DNA of 64,000 nucleotides from Schistocerca nitens (Eukaryota > Arthropoda > Insecta > Orthoptera > Acrididae): the NCBI RefSeq assembly GCF_023898315.1, contig NC_064616.1, forward strand, positions 541,313,602 to 541,377,601, written 5' to 3'. The position numbers were made by a program, and so were the translations under genes. The first letter of the stretch is position 1; each line of letters starts with the position of its first letter. This document shows positions 1 to 10,300 of this stretch, in pieces. The notes under the pieces were generated by a model that was not told where the DNA came from, ran no database searches, and saw nothing but the letters and a program-made list of their open reading frames with translations.

Positions 1-2000
1 ATTATATAAGTACATACACTAGCAACATAACTGAGTAACATAATGGCAGACGTGAAACATTATTTATAGCTCAGCATAAATACACTTCGATGAAGTACGT
101 ACATAATTACAGATGTGGAAATGAAGCAGCAGCAGAGGACCAATAAGTGGATTTAGTAGTCAACTAAACGTAGTGTGTTTTGAACACTCAGAACTGTACT
201 ATTACCACAAGCTACTCACATGTACAAAGAAACTGAGAAGACAACTACTAATCAAATATACTCATACTATCTCTAAGAATGAGGTAATCGAAGATGAGTC
301 AGCTAAGTAAATAAAATACAAATTTATCAGGAATGTACCGAGAATTGGTTCAGTGTTCCGGCCTAGAAATAATAAATTGAAATTAAATGGGATTTATGAT
401 TGTATGCCTTGAGCATAAATTTCTCTAGTACGTGACTAACGGCGTTTTGAGCCACTTGTATATCGAATTTATGACAGTTAAGTAACTGTGAGAGTAAACT
501 TGAAAAAGTTCTGTAACTTTGTTCCAATAACATATTGAAAGATAAAATGTATATATATCACCATTTCATTGTGACCCACCCTTAGATATTAAGTGAACAG
601 AGACTGAGCCACTCTTTATGTTTCTTCTACAGGACAAACCAGATAATGGCAGCCTGGTAGCTGCGTGAGAGCGTGGAGTGACTTGGACACAACTCACAGT
701 GACCCCTCCCCTTTCCCCATGTAATTTAGAGTGAACGTGAAGGACGCACACCACAGCAACTTCCCCTCCTCTACCCTTGTGAATGGAAGTGTAGAACGCC
801 AGCCAAAGCGGCTACAACCATGTTTGTAAAAATGAAATTGTCATGATTTGTGAAATTTTCTTTGAGGTTTAGAAAAGACTGCTGAGATATAATTATCTGT
901 TTATGTATCATTAATAACTGTGATATCATCTTTGAATTTGTGTATGTAAAAATGTATTTAATGGATTTCAGATTTTCATAATTTTGCACATTTTATGTGT
1001 TTGTCTGTCTAAGGCAATGTGTATGCCAAAGTGTTTCATTGATTATGCTTAAATTTTGAGTGATAATGTTGCGTATTAAGCAGTGAAAATCCCAGCAATT
1101 TAAATAATTGAAGTAGGTAATCAGTTTTCTTTTAATATTTCTATATGTTTACATTTCAATTTTAATTTTCATATGGAGTTAAGCTGTACTCTTGCTTCCC
1201 TTTTTGTAATTAATTTTTTTCCATTTACATTAAAAAAATTAAGTAGAGGGTGATGTAGGGAAGCAGCATACTCACGCCTTATAAAATTCAGATCAGTCTT
1301 TCCATTGTGTGCCAGCCAGGCCGCTGTAACTTGATCTGATCTCATAAACGTTGCGCAATACTTTCAAAATCTAGTAAATAACCTGAAACGCTTCTAGCAT
1401 GTCAGGAGTAATACTAAATCAATATGTGATGAATATCAGTTCAGTAACTTTAACCATTTTCGAAATTTGGACGTTTTTCTGTACAAATCACTGGCGCAAC
1501 AGAAAAGAGCTAGAAACTTAAAAAATTATATTTAGATTACTTTTTCATAATAATTTAGTAGAAACAGTATTATGGATCTCACAAATTAAAATTTTAGTTG
1601 AAATTCATGATTTTCTGGTTTTTGTCTTAAAAATTAAGGAAGCAAGGTAGATTAAGTAGGCGAATAAGTAAAGCTAGGATGTTTAAAGTTAAGTAGAAGG
1701 GAGATCCGCTATAATCATAAAGATATGAGACGTTTCAACTGAATAACTATAAAACTATAGCCATAGCGTATCTCCAAAGGGCAAGTTCAGAGCTCGTCTA
1801 CTGCGTGTAGTGTAATTAAATTAATTCTCTCGCCCAAACTATTTACCTTAGCCATGTCAGATTTTTATTATGATTACTTATCTGTGTGCTGATTGCATCT
1901 TTAAATTGAGAGCTTCATCGGCCATCAGCAAAGGAAGCAATGATTTATTCGATAACTTAAAGTGGAGCATTACTAGCCCAGCAGCTAGTTGCGAGAGCGG
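1..2000. other. AT-rich spacer, nothing recognised
   Basis: I see no coding exon, RNA gene or mobile element here. Open frames are short and scattered on both strands, as expected for AT-rich noncoding DNA. Confidence 0.6.
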
Positions 2001-2009
2001 ATTTGATGA

Positions 2010-2110
2010 GGCGTTCCCTTACCCGTCCGCACCGCGGCTTTATATATATGAACGCTGCGCGAAAGAAAGGCCTCCAGTTCTCTCCAGCCTCTGATTAGCA
2101 CACCACCTGT
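2010..2110 (+). promoter_or_regulatory. Candidate TATA promoter
   Basis: A GC-richer island in AT-rich DNA carries a TATA element (TTTATATATATG, about 2039-2050). About 30 bases downstream, at 2070-2085, lies a pyrimidine-rich TCCAGTTCTCTCC that resembles an arthropod initiator. An ATG follows near 2143 and opens a short frame that ends within about 30 codons, so a first exon could be mostly untranslated. No donor site stands out. The spacing and composition suggest a polymerase II start, but a chance TATA in AT-rich DNA cannot be excluded. Confidence 0.35.
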
Positions 2111-2249
2111 GCCGGGAGTCGCGTCGCGTCGGTATCATTGCTATGAACAGCCTCGGATGCCGTAATAAGTTACTCAGGATACGCGTGACCATGAAATTGT
2201 TTTCGAGTGAAGTGTTAATTCTGAGATGACTTTAATGATCTATCTTCAG

Positions 2250-2705
2250 TTTGCGTATGTCGTATTTTCACGTGCCGTCGCGGGACAGACATTCTACCAT
2301 TATTTAGCGTGGCGTTTGATGAACATAATCATCAAATTATGGCGAGCATTCACTTAAACATTTAGTTTGAACAGTTATAGTTGCATCAGCGCATTAGACT
2401 CTGAACTGCTCTGGTAGTTGGATTGTGTGGATTCTTCTTTTTGGTCTGTGACTTTCAGAATATAATGAACATTTTAGAGAGAATCGTTTTTGATTATGAA
2501 TCCCAGATAATCTCCTAAATCCTCAGAGCTATAAGCTGTAGCTATAAATGTATTTCTCAGATGAAGTGGGCACTAGGAATTCTAATTACAGGCTTCACGT
2601 TTTGCTAATCACTTTCTGGTTGCCAATATTGTAGTTAGAGAACCAGTGTTGAGAACAGCAAACAACAGCATTAAATAAATTAATACAAAACATTTATAAC
2701 AATTA
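2250..2705. other. Spacer, nothing recognised
   Basis: AT-rich DNA with no recognisable element, up to the abrupt start of transposon sequence near 2706-2720. Confidence 0.5.
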
Positions 2706-4017
2706 TTCCACCCGCCGCCCCACAAAGCCGGCAGGGTGTATGCAGAATGGTACCCAGACAGAGAGCATCCAATGTGCCGCACATTGGAAAACATCTACCG
2801 CCAACTGTGTGCAACAGGTATAGTCATGGCACACAAACGGGTCCGTAACAGGCCTGTCACAGGAGAAGTGGGGGCAGTTGGTGTGTTAGCTGCTGTTGCC
2901 ATGAACCCACACATGAGTACACGGGACATTCCGAGAGCCGGTGGACTGAGTCAAAGTAGTGTCATGCGCATACGGCATCGTCACCGCTTTCACCCATTTC
3001 ATGTGTCGTTACATCAGCAATTACATGGTGATGACTTTAATCATCGAGTGCAATTCTGTCATTGGGCATTAACAGAGAACGCGTTGCAGTTCCACCTGTT
3101 TACTGATGAAGCGGGTTTCACAAGTTTCACAAACCACAGGGCAGTGAATCTACGGAATATGCATTACTGGTCCGTGGACAATCCTTGCTGGCTCAGACAG
3201 GTAGAGCGACAGCGACCGTGGACTGTAAATGTATGGTGCGGAATCATTGGCGACCACCTCATTGGTCCTCACTTCATTGAAGGGGCCCAAACAGCTGCAA
3301 CATACATCGTGTTTCTACAGAATTATCTGCCAACGTTGCTCGAAAATGTCCCACTGGAAACGCGTCGACGTATGTGGTATCAGCATGATGGTGCACCCGC
3401 ACATTCCGCAATTAACACTAGGCTGACCCTTGACAGGATGTTCGACGGGCGTTTCATAGGACTTGGAGGACGCATAAATTGGCCAGCCCGTTCTCCTGAT
3501 GTTACACCTCTGGAACTATTTCTGTGGGGTATGTTAAAGGAGAATATGTACCGCGATGTGCCTACAACCCCAGAGGATATGAAAAAACTTACTGTGGCAG
3601 CCTGCGGCGACATTACACCAGATGTACTGCGGCGTGTGCGACATTCATTACGCCAGAGATTGCAATTGTGTGCAGCAAATGATGGCCACCACATTCATCA
3701 TCTATTGGCCTGACATGTCGGGACACACTCTATTCCACTCCGTAATTGAAAACGGAAACCACGTGTGTACGTGCACCTCACCCCTCATGGTAATGTACAT
3801 GTGCGTCAGTGAAAAAGACCTATAAAAAGGTGTTAGCATGTGGACGTAATGTGCTGTTCCAGTCTCTTCTGTACCTAAGGTCCATCACCGTTCCCTATGG
3901 ATCCCTACGTAATTCGGTGCTCTCCAATACACATGATCGAACAGCGGAGGAGTGGTACTCAAGCGTCAACTTTAGGCTACAATATCTCCTGATGTAATTA
4001 ACATTTTACAGTGCAAC
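2706..4017 (+). mobile_element. DD41-type DNA transposon relic
   Basis: This covers the transposase frame plus about 300 bases of 3' noncoding DNA that look like the end of the same element. I could not match this 3' end to a left terminus, so the element is probably 5'-truncated near 2706-2720. Boundaries are approximate. Confidence 0.5.
2736..3713 (+). CDS. DD41-type Tc1/mariner transposase, 5'-truncated
   Basis: This is an open frame of 325 codons read from a GTG. The true start is missing: upstream codons stay open only to about 2700 and do not resemble the family. The N-terminus retains the YAEWYPDREHP motif of the DUF4817-like helix-turn-helix found in insect mariner relatives. Catalytic landmarks are FTDEAGF (D124), YQHDGAPAH (D218) and WPARSPDVTPLE (E260). 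That gives 41 residues between the second and third acids. Relatives usually end in D at the third position, so the E is odd. The C-terminus ends in a typical ANDGHHIHHLL tail. There is no premature stop, so the copy may be fairly young, but it lacks its 5' end and cannot be autonomous. Confidence 0.8.
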   Translation: MYAEWYPDREHPMCRTLENIYRQLCATGIVMAHKRVRNRPVTGEVGAVGVLAAVAMNPHMSTRDIPRAGGLSQSSVMRIRHRHRFHPFHVSLHQQLHGDDFNHRVQFCHWALTENALQFHLFTDEAGFTSFTNHRAVNLRNMHYWSVDNPCWLRQVERQRPWTVNVWCGIIGDHLIGPHFIEGAQTAATYIVFLQNYLPTLLENVPLETRRRMWYQHDGAPAHSAINTRLTLDRMFDGRFIGLGGRINWPARSPDVTPLELFLWGMLKENMYRDVPTTPEDMKKLTVAACGDITPDVLRRVRHSLRQRLQLCAANDGHHIHHLLA

Positions 4018-4330
4018 AAACGGCACTGATTACGTATTTGTTTATATGTTCAGATGTGCTAACAAAACTAACGGGGTTCTATTTAAAAAAACGTGGTTTG
4101 TATTAACCGATTACACTAGCCCCTCTCCTCACGTTCGGTCTGTGGCATCGATTCGTCAGTATATTCCTGTATCGTAAATTAACGAAGCTAGCTTATCGAG
4201 TAACGGATTAACTTTTAAGTAAATCTTAAAGAACGTTATCCGACTTTTTAACTTCTGTTAAGTTTCCCAGAGTCCGTTAACTGATAATTAGTATCTGCTA
4301 ATTATAACAAAAATAACCGCGCGCCACTCG
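4018..4330. repeat. TTAACG/GTTAAC-rich tract
   Basis: The motifs AACGGATTAAC, ATTAACCGATTA and AATTAACGAAG recur. A similar tract lies at 9078-9215. Insect hAT elements often carry such subterminal repeats, so these two tracts could be degenerate ends of one old element. No terminal inverted repeat or 8-bp duplication was confirmed. Confidence 0.3.
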
Positions 4331-6840
4331 TGGAAATAGTATTCTCACAAGTGTGATTTATGTAGGTGTGTGGCTACGCAGAGGTGTGGATGTCTGATGT
4401 AAAGAATCGAGTACCAGTGAGAGTAATTACGTGTTAGCTGATTGTTTTTCGTTTACTGAGCTCGCGTTAAATACTACTTTTTGTTAGAGGACTGAGTGTT
4501 GAAACAGAATCTTGGAATCGATTCCTAGCTCTAAAACTGATTAACGTCCATGCCCGAGTTTAAGTCATTACGTCAATTTTGCAACCAGGTAGGGTGAACA
4601 AATACTTTTCGATTGTAAACTGTGCTTGCCTAAAAATTCAAGAAATAGGGGTCACACTCGAGCCTTAGCAAATTGGAAACAAGGCATAAGGAGAGCCGAT
4701 GAATCGTGGTAGCTACAGTTTGAAGAAACACTGAAGGTATTATCCAATCGAAGAAGATGAAGAAAGTAAATCATTCGTGGGCTTTCAGATATCGGCAGGA
4801 GAGCCATTAGCAGTAATCCGGTTTACATAATATAGCAGCAAAGCATTAAAGTTTTTAGGCATCCCAGCAATCGGTAACGGTGTTTTCCAGATAGTGTAAA
4901 CTAATTCACAATAAACGTTTTTTGTTACAGACATTACTCCTTTATATATCGCTGAATCGAAGTTGTTTAAAAAGCTGCTAAGAACTTTAAATCCCACTAA
5001 AAAATCTTTTTCCAGGAGAACATTAGGAAGATGCAACGTTCATGAGCATATTTGATTAAATCAACATCTTGTTAAGTAACTAGAAATTTTTAATTGAAAT
5101 TCAAACTAATCTACCTATGAGAATATGATGAGTATGAGTCATTGCCTTAAAAGAGTTATCTTCGTTTTAATTTTTATGATCAGTAATGTAGAGTGTCTCG
5201 CACAGGGTCTTTGAAACCTAATACATATACATCACTTCAACAGTATAGATGTTATGATTATTATGTAAATATACTGAAGATGTTAAATTAAATAATTTTT
5301 TATTTTGCTACTATAGTTGCATGAATTGTAGGTGTAATATCTGATTTATCTCTTCGTCTCGACTCCTTTACGGCTCTCATGAACCCATAGTCGTTTAATG
5401 AATCTTAAATTATTTCACTTTACTTGGTGAGATTGGCTACTGCTGACTGCTGATCAGCTCACAAAAAATGTTATTTGGGCATTACTATTCACTGGTTAGG
5501 TCCTAAAACGAAAGTCAGATTGCATACAGTGTTGTCATGCATACAATTAAAAGGTTGTCATTCACACGATGTAATAGTGCAGGCAATATCCATTATGAGT
5601 TAAAAAGAATAACCAGGGTAGTGAAGAAGATAAATACTTCCATTTACTTCATTAAAAAAGAATGTAAATTAATGTAGTAATATATATAAAAATCGAGTTA
5701 TTCGTGTTTTCTATTTTATTAGGCTAATTTGTTCCGACTTTTCCAACGAAGTTAATAAACATGAATAATTTTTGTGGAAATAATACAGCTTCCCGTTAGT
5801 TTACTAAAACATATTATATACATGATCACTTTCTTACTGTATAGTGCAAAGCAAGTGTTGATAGTGAGTCGTATATGCATTTTATTTCTAAGTATGTTTA
5901 TGTCATTGGAAAATTTAAAAGAGACCCACTTTATTGATTTTCTCCCTATTTTTATTAAACTTAAAATTCAGTTAAATCTTTTTCGCATAAAACTACAACC
6001 GACGTTGGCAGTCACTAGGTAAAGGCATTTGTGCAATTTGGTATGGAGACAGACACATTACCGTACCACACATGATATGGACTCAGAATCTCATGCTGCT
6101 GTTTCATCCTTTTAAGCCAGTCCTCTCAAGATAATGAGTTAGAATTTATTTCATTAGAAAACCGTCATTGTATACGTGCCGTTGTAACTCAATGATGGCC
6201 ATAACAATATTACTACAAAATTTGAATATTTTTAGCATGGTCCAGCAGAGTCAGCAACTGTAAGATGGAGGTTGAAATTTATTATAATTGCAAGAAAACT
6301 TCAATACCTTACCAATTCAGATTGGATGTGCTAGCTCTACAGTTAACTTTATCATAAACATAAATGAAGATGCTGCCCTATCAATAACTGGTTTTAAAAT
6401 TAGCTTTAGTAATGCTATGGTCAAAGCATTTGCTCTATTAAATCAACAGTCGAGTAGCATGGTGGTAGCATATGGCACTCAAACTAAAATAGACTGCTGA
6501 GGGGTACATTCAAGTACAACTTGATGACGCTCTACATGCGACATTGTTATTGTTTTCAATTCAAAATTAGAAATAAAGTTCCGCTTCTCATAGGGTTATG
6601 ACTCTTATGAAGGTTCAGTCTTTCAATGATGAGAATGTGACCGTAATGAAGAAGTATGTGAAGGTAAATTTGACTAAATAAATATAGATATACTTATGAT
6701 TTATGACTTATACAAAATAATACTACTACTAAACATGTTTGTACGTTATGGCCAGGTCGCTTGCGCCTGTGATTAAACTGAAGAAGACTTTTAAGCACAT
6801 TTCGAGTCGTTTCTGGCGACAAATGCTGCATCTGAATTTG
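4331..6840. other. AT-rich spacer, nothing recognised
   Basis: Short open frames only; no motif, splice structure or repeat family recognised. Confidence 0.5.
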
Positions 6841-6842
6841 AA

Positions 6843-7178
6843 TTGAGGAATATGAAGGATATGAGTCTGGAGTTGTGCACATCTTTAGCCAGTGTCATAT
6901 TAAGTGGCAAAGATAAAGGCTGTGGACCTATTACAGTCGATGAGAAGTGTCAACTGACTGCGGGTTTTAATCCAAAGTTCTATTTGATGCGGCACGAAGC
7001 GTTCAACAGCAATCGAGTGGAAATATTAAAGAAACGAATGGGAAAAAGTTGTAGAGGAGGCTTTGAGACACAAAGCTGCAAAATTCAAACATCAGAGACA
7101 CTTGAAGTGACAGTTGCGGAAGTAGCAACAACGAAGACGAAGAAAGAGATTTCTTTTTATGTCTATCACGCAATCTAA
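6843..7178 (+). pseudogene. Unidentified 111-codon open frame, possibly transposase-derived
   Basis: The frame is open for 111 codons and starts MRNMKDMSLEL. A stretch around TAGFNPKFYLMRHEAF faintly recalls the 'LDPRFK' region of hAT transposases, followed by a Lys/Thr-rich end. It lies between two TTAACG-rich tracts that might be hAT ends. The evidence is weak; it could equally be a chance frame. Confidence 0.2.
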
Positions 7179-7676
7179 TGAGAGGCTAAGTAGTAGAACA
7201 TTTGTAAAAAGCAAAGCCCAGAGCCTAGTGAAACTGTAGCTGGGCATAAAATCAACAGTCTAAATAAACGATGCAGTATTAATTGGCAACCAGGTTTTAG
7301 TACATTTATTAGTTAAATATATTACCCCTATACACTCAAGTACTGCAGTGAAACGATTTTTTTAATTTTTTCTGTGATCAAAGACGTTTTGTCTCCAAAG
7401 TGTGCGTCGTTAATTGTTGAAAAGTTTAACGTATTGAAGTTTCTAAAGAGAAAATGCAACTTACGTAAGATACGATCTGATTTTGCTGTATTTAGATTCC
7501 CCGTGATTTAATATTGGTAGCTAAATAATTATACACCAAAACGATTAAATGATTAAACTTTTTTATTTATATTCGATGTCATACCTAAACCTCTTCGAAC
7601 CAAACATTTTTATTTAACCAGCAGTAATGAGTGTGATTTACTTGTTATTTCACTATATCCACAACGTCAAGTTTAC
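7179..7676. other. Spacer, nothing recognised
   Basis: AT-rich; ends at the TA target dinucleotide of the Tc1-like element. Confidence 0.5.
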
Positions 7677-7678
7677 TA

Positions 7679-9077
7679 CACTCCTGGAAATTCAAATAAG
7701 AACACCGTGAATTCATTGTCCCAGGAAGGGGAAACTTTATTGACACATTCCTGGGGTCAGATACATCACATGATCACACTGACAGAACCACAGGCACATA
7801 GACACAGGCAACAGAGCATGCACAATGTCGGCACTAGTACAGTGTATATCCACCTTTCGCAGCAATGCAGGCTGCTATTCTCCCATGGAGACGATCGTAG
7901 AGATGCTGGATGTAGTCCTGTGGAACGGCTTGCCATGCCATTTCCACCTGGCGCCTCAGTTGGACCAGCGTTCGTGCTGGACGTGCAGACCGCGTGAGAC
8001 GACGCTTCATCCAGTCCCAAACATGCTCAATGGGGGACAGATCCGGAGATCTTGCTGGCCAGGGTAGTTGACTTACACCTTCTAGAGCACGTTGGGTGGC
8101 ACGGGATACATGCGGACGTGCATTGTCCTGTTGGAACAGCAGGTGCCCTTGCCGGTCTAGGAATGGTAGAACGATGGGTTCGATGACGGTTTGGATGTAC
8201 CGTGCACTATTCAGTGTCCCCTCGACGATCACCAGTGGTGTACGGCCAGTGTAGGAGATCGCTCCCCACACCATGATGCCGGGTGTTGGCCCTGTGTGCC
8301 TCGGTCGTATGCAGTCCTGATTGTGGCGCTCACCTGCACGGCGCCAAACACGCATACGACCATTATTGGCACCAAGGCAGAAGCGACTCTCATCGCTGAA
8401 GACGACACGTCTCCATTCGTCCCTCCATTCACGCCTGTCGCGACACCACTGGAGGCGGGCTGCACGATGTTGGGGCGTGAGCGGAAGACGGCCTAACGGT
8501 GTGCGGGACCGTAGCCCAGCTTCATGGAGACGGTTGCGAATGGTCCTCGCCGATACCCCAGGAGCAACAGTGTCCCTAATTTGCTGGGAAGTGGCGTAGG
8601 ATCCTACGGTCTTGGCGTGCATCCGTGCGTCGCTGCGGTCCGGTCCCAGGTCGACGGGCACGTGCACCTTCCGGCGACCACTGGCGACAACATCGATGTA
8701 CTGTGGAGACCTCACGCCCCACGTGTTGAGCAATTCGGCGGTACGTCCACCCGGCCTCCCGCATGCCCACTATACGCCCTCGCTCAAAGTCCGTCAACTG
8801 CACATACGGTTCACGTCCACGCTGTCGCGGCATGCTACCAGTGTTAAAGACTGCGATGGAGCTCCGTATGCCACGGCAAACTGGCTGACACTGACGGCGG
8901 CGGTGCACAAATGCTGCGCAGCTAGCGCCATTCGACGGCCAACACCGCGGTTCCTGGTGTGTCCGCTGTGCCGTGCGTGTGATCATTGCTTGTACAGCCC
9001 TCTCGCAGTGTCCGGAGCAAGTATGGTGGGTCTGACACACCGGTGTCAATGTGTTCTTTTTTCCATTTCCAGGAGTG
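7679..9077 (-). mobile_element. Tc1-like DNA transposon, copy 1 (complete ends)
   Basis: The element is 1399 bp and is bounded by inverted repeats of about 27 bp (CACTCCTGGAAAT...AAGAACAC at the left, its complement at the right). TA dinucleotides flank both ends (7677-7678 and 9078-9079), the standard Tc1/mariner target duplication. The transposase is on the minus strand. A second copy at 31987-33408 differs by only about 20 substitutions by eye, plus a 23-bp deletion here, so both are recent insertions. Confidence 0.95.
7834..8833 (-). pseudogene. Tc1-like transposase, frameshifted by a 23-bp deletion
   Basis: Reading from the ATG at 8833, the N-terminal half carries MPRQRGREPYVQ and the paired-type helix-turn-helix region (WTYRRIAQHVGREVSTVHR). 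The frame then breaks near 8593, where 23 bp present in copy 2 are missing. The rest continues in another frame with VFSDESRF, FQQDNARPH and WPARSPDLSPIEHVW, the three catalytic acids of the DDE fold. The second D and the E are 32 residues apart, not the usual 34 of Tc1. The deletion is flanked by a 2-base GC repeat. The product would be inactive. Confidence 0.93.
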
Positions 9078-9215
9078 TATTAAGCGGTAACGATTCATGA
9101 TTAACTTCCGTTTAATCTGCTGTGAAGTAACGCTTTAACGGTTAACGAAAGTAACTTTTTTGTTAACGGATTAACGATTAGCGAAGTAAACTTTTTGATT
9201 AACTTTGATCAGCCA
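9078..9215. repeat. GTTAAC/TTAACG-rich tract, possible hAT end
   Basis: At least five variants of AACGGTTAACG and AACGGATTAACG occur just right of the Tc1-like insertion. The tract ends near CAGCCACGACTAG, which on the minus strand reads like a hAT-style terminus followed by AAAGTTAATC. No 8-bp duplication was found. Confidence 0.3.
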
Positions 9216-9689
9216 CGACTAGACCAAATTTTCAGTGGAAAATGATCCAGCAAAAATGGTGCCACTTCTTGACCACCAAGGCTCTGGGACGTTCCCCCTT
9301 TCGATTTGTGGCTGTGAGACTGGTTGAAAGGAGAAGTCTACATAAGCAAATTAAATACACGAGGTGAACTGTTAGCTTGGATTATTAATAGTGCTGTCCC
9401 CATGAAACTCGTGTTGTGAAGAGAGTTAAAAGCAACATTGAATTGGGATGTGGAATTTAAGAAAATTAAATTCAGAGTTATCAATTGCCTTTCCTTCACA
9501 CCTTCGGGAGTATTTGTCTTGGTTACATTTTTTCATCTAAATCACTGCAACCATTAAATCTGGACACATGTTACAGAGAACACTTTATTGGAAACAGTCT
9601 ATAGTACCACATTCTAAAATATTTGTAGTTGGTTACTACCTGTCGTTGCCTAGGTATGCATTTATTCCAATTCTGTAAGTCAATTGCTA
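9216..9689. other. Spacer, nothing recognised
   Basis: No recognisable feature. Confidence 0.4.
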
Positions 9690-9842
9690 TTCCCCCTCTC
9701 TCTACCTATCTGCTCTTCCCCAGTCTATCTACCCATCTCTTCCTCCCCTCTCTGTAAAACTGCTTCTGCTCCTTCCTCCTCTGTCCATCTCCTCCTTTGC
9801 TCTCTTATTCCATCCCCTCCTGCCCCCTCTATCTCCAGGCAC
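9690..9842 (+). repeat. Pyrimidine-rich degenerate minisatellite
   Basis: Degenerate units resembling CTGTCCATCTCCTCCT and CCCCTCTCT are repeated. A similar tract lies at 12650-12800, suggesting a shared simple-repeat family. Confidence 0.6.
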
Positions 9843-9967
9843 CCTCACCCGCAACAATTCGACTGTCAAATCCAACGAGATGAAACCTGCCCTCAATTTT
9901 TTTTATTCAGGAAGGCTACACCGAAAGAAAGACAGGGTCAACATTTTAGTTACTTAGACACGCTGTA

Positions 9968-10300
9968 GCCTTGCTGCAGTGATAACGCCCGTTCCCGTCA
10001 CATCTCCGAAATTAAGCGCTGTCGGGTTGGGCTAGCACTTGGTTGGGGGCCATCCGGTCTGCCGAACGATGTTGACAAGCGGGGTGTACTCAGCCTTTGA
10101 GAGGAAAACTGAGGAGCTTCTTCATTGAGAAGTTGCGGATCCGGTCTCGTAAACTGACAAACACCCGTGAGAGCAGTGTGCTGACCACATGCCCCTCCAT
10201 ATCCGCATACAGTGACGAATGTGTGCCGTGAATGACGCGGCGGCCTGTCGGTACCGTTGGCCTTCATGGCCGGTTCGGGCGGTATTTAGTTTAGTTTTAT
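9968..10300 (+). mobile_element. 5S rRNA-derived SINE
   Basis: The head resembles 5S rRNA, including its internal promoter region: CGTTCCCGTCACATCTCCGA, AAATTAAGCGCTGTCGGG, GCTAGCACTTGGTTGGG and CATCCGGTCTGCCGAACG. The body (CTCAGCCTTTGAGAGGAAAA, CTCGTAAACTGAC, GCTGACCACATGCCCCTCC) and tail (GGTACCGTTGGCCTTCATGG) are unrelated to 5S. A body-only copy lies at 45805-45966. It is not a functional 5S gene. Confidence 0.8.

Noticed and set aside
7707-9100. Plus-strand open frames of up to 162 codons across Tc1-like copy 1, repeated at 32015-33425
   Set aside because: They are mirror frames of the minus-strand transposase; GC-rich coding DNA keeps the opposite strand open.
9968-10085. A 5S rRNA gene
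   Set aside because: Only the central part resembles 5S; the ends diverge and a SINE body follows directly.
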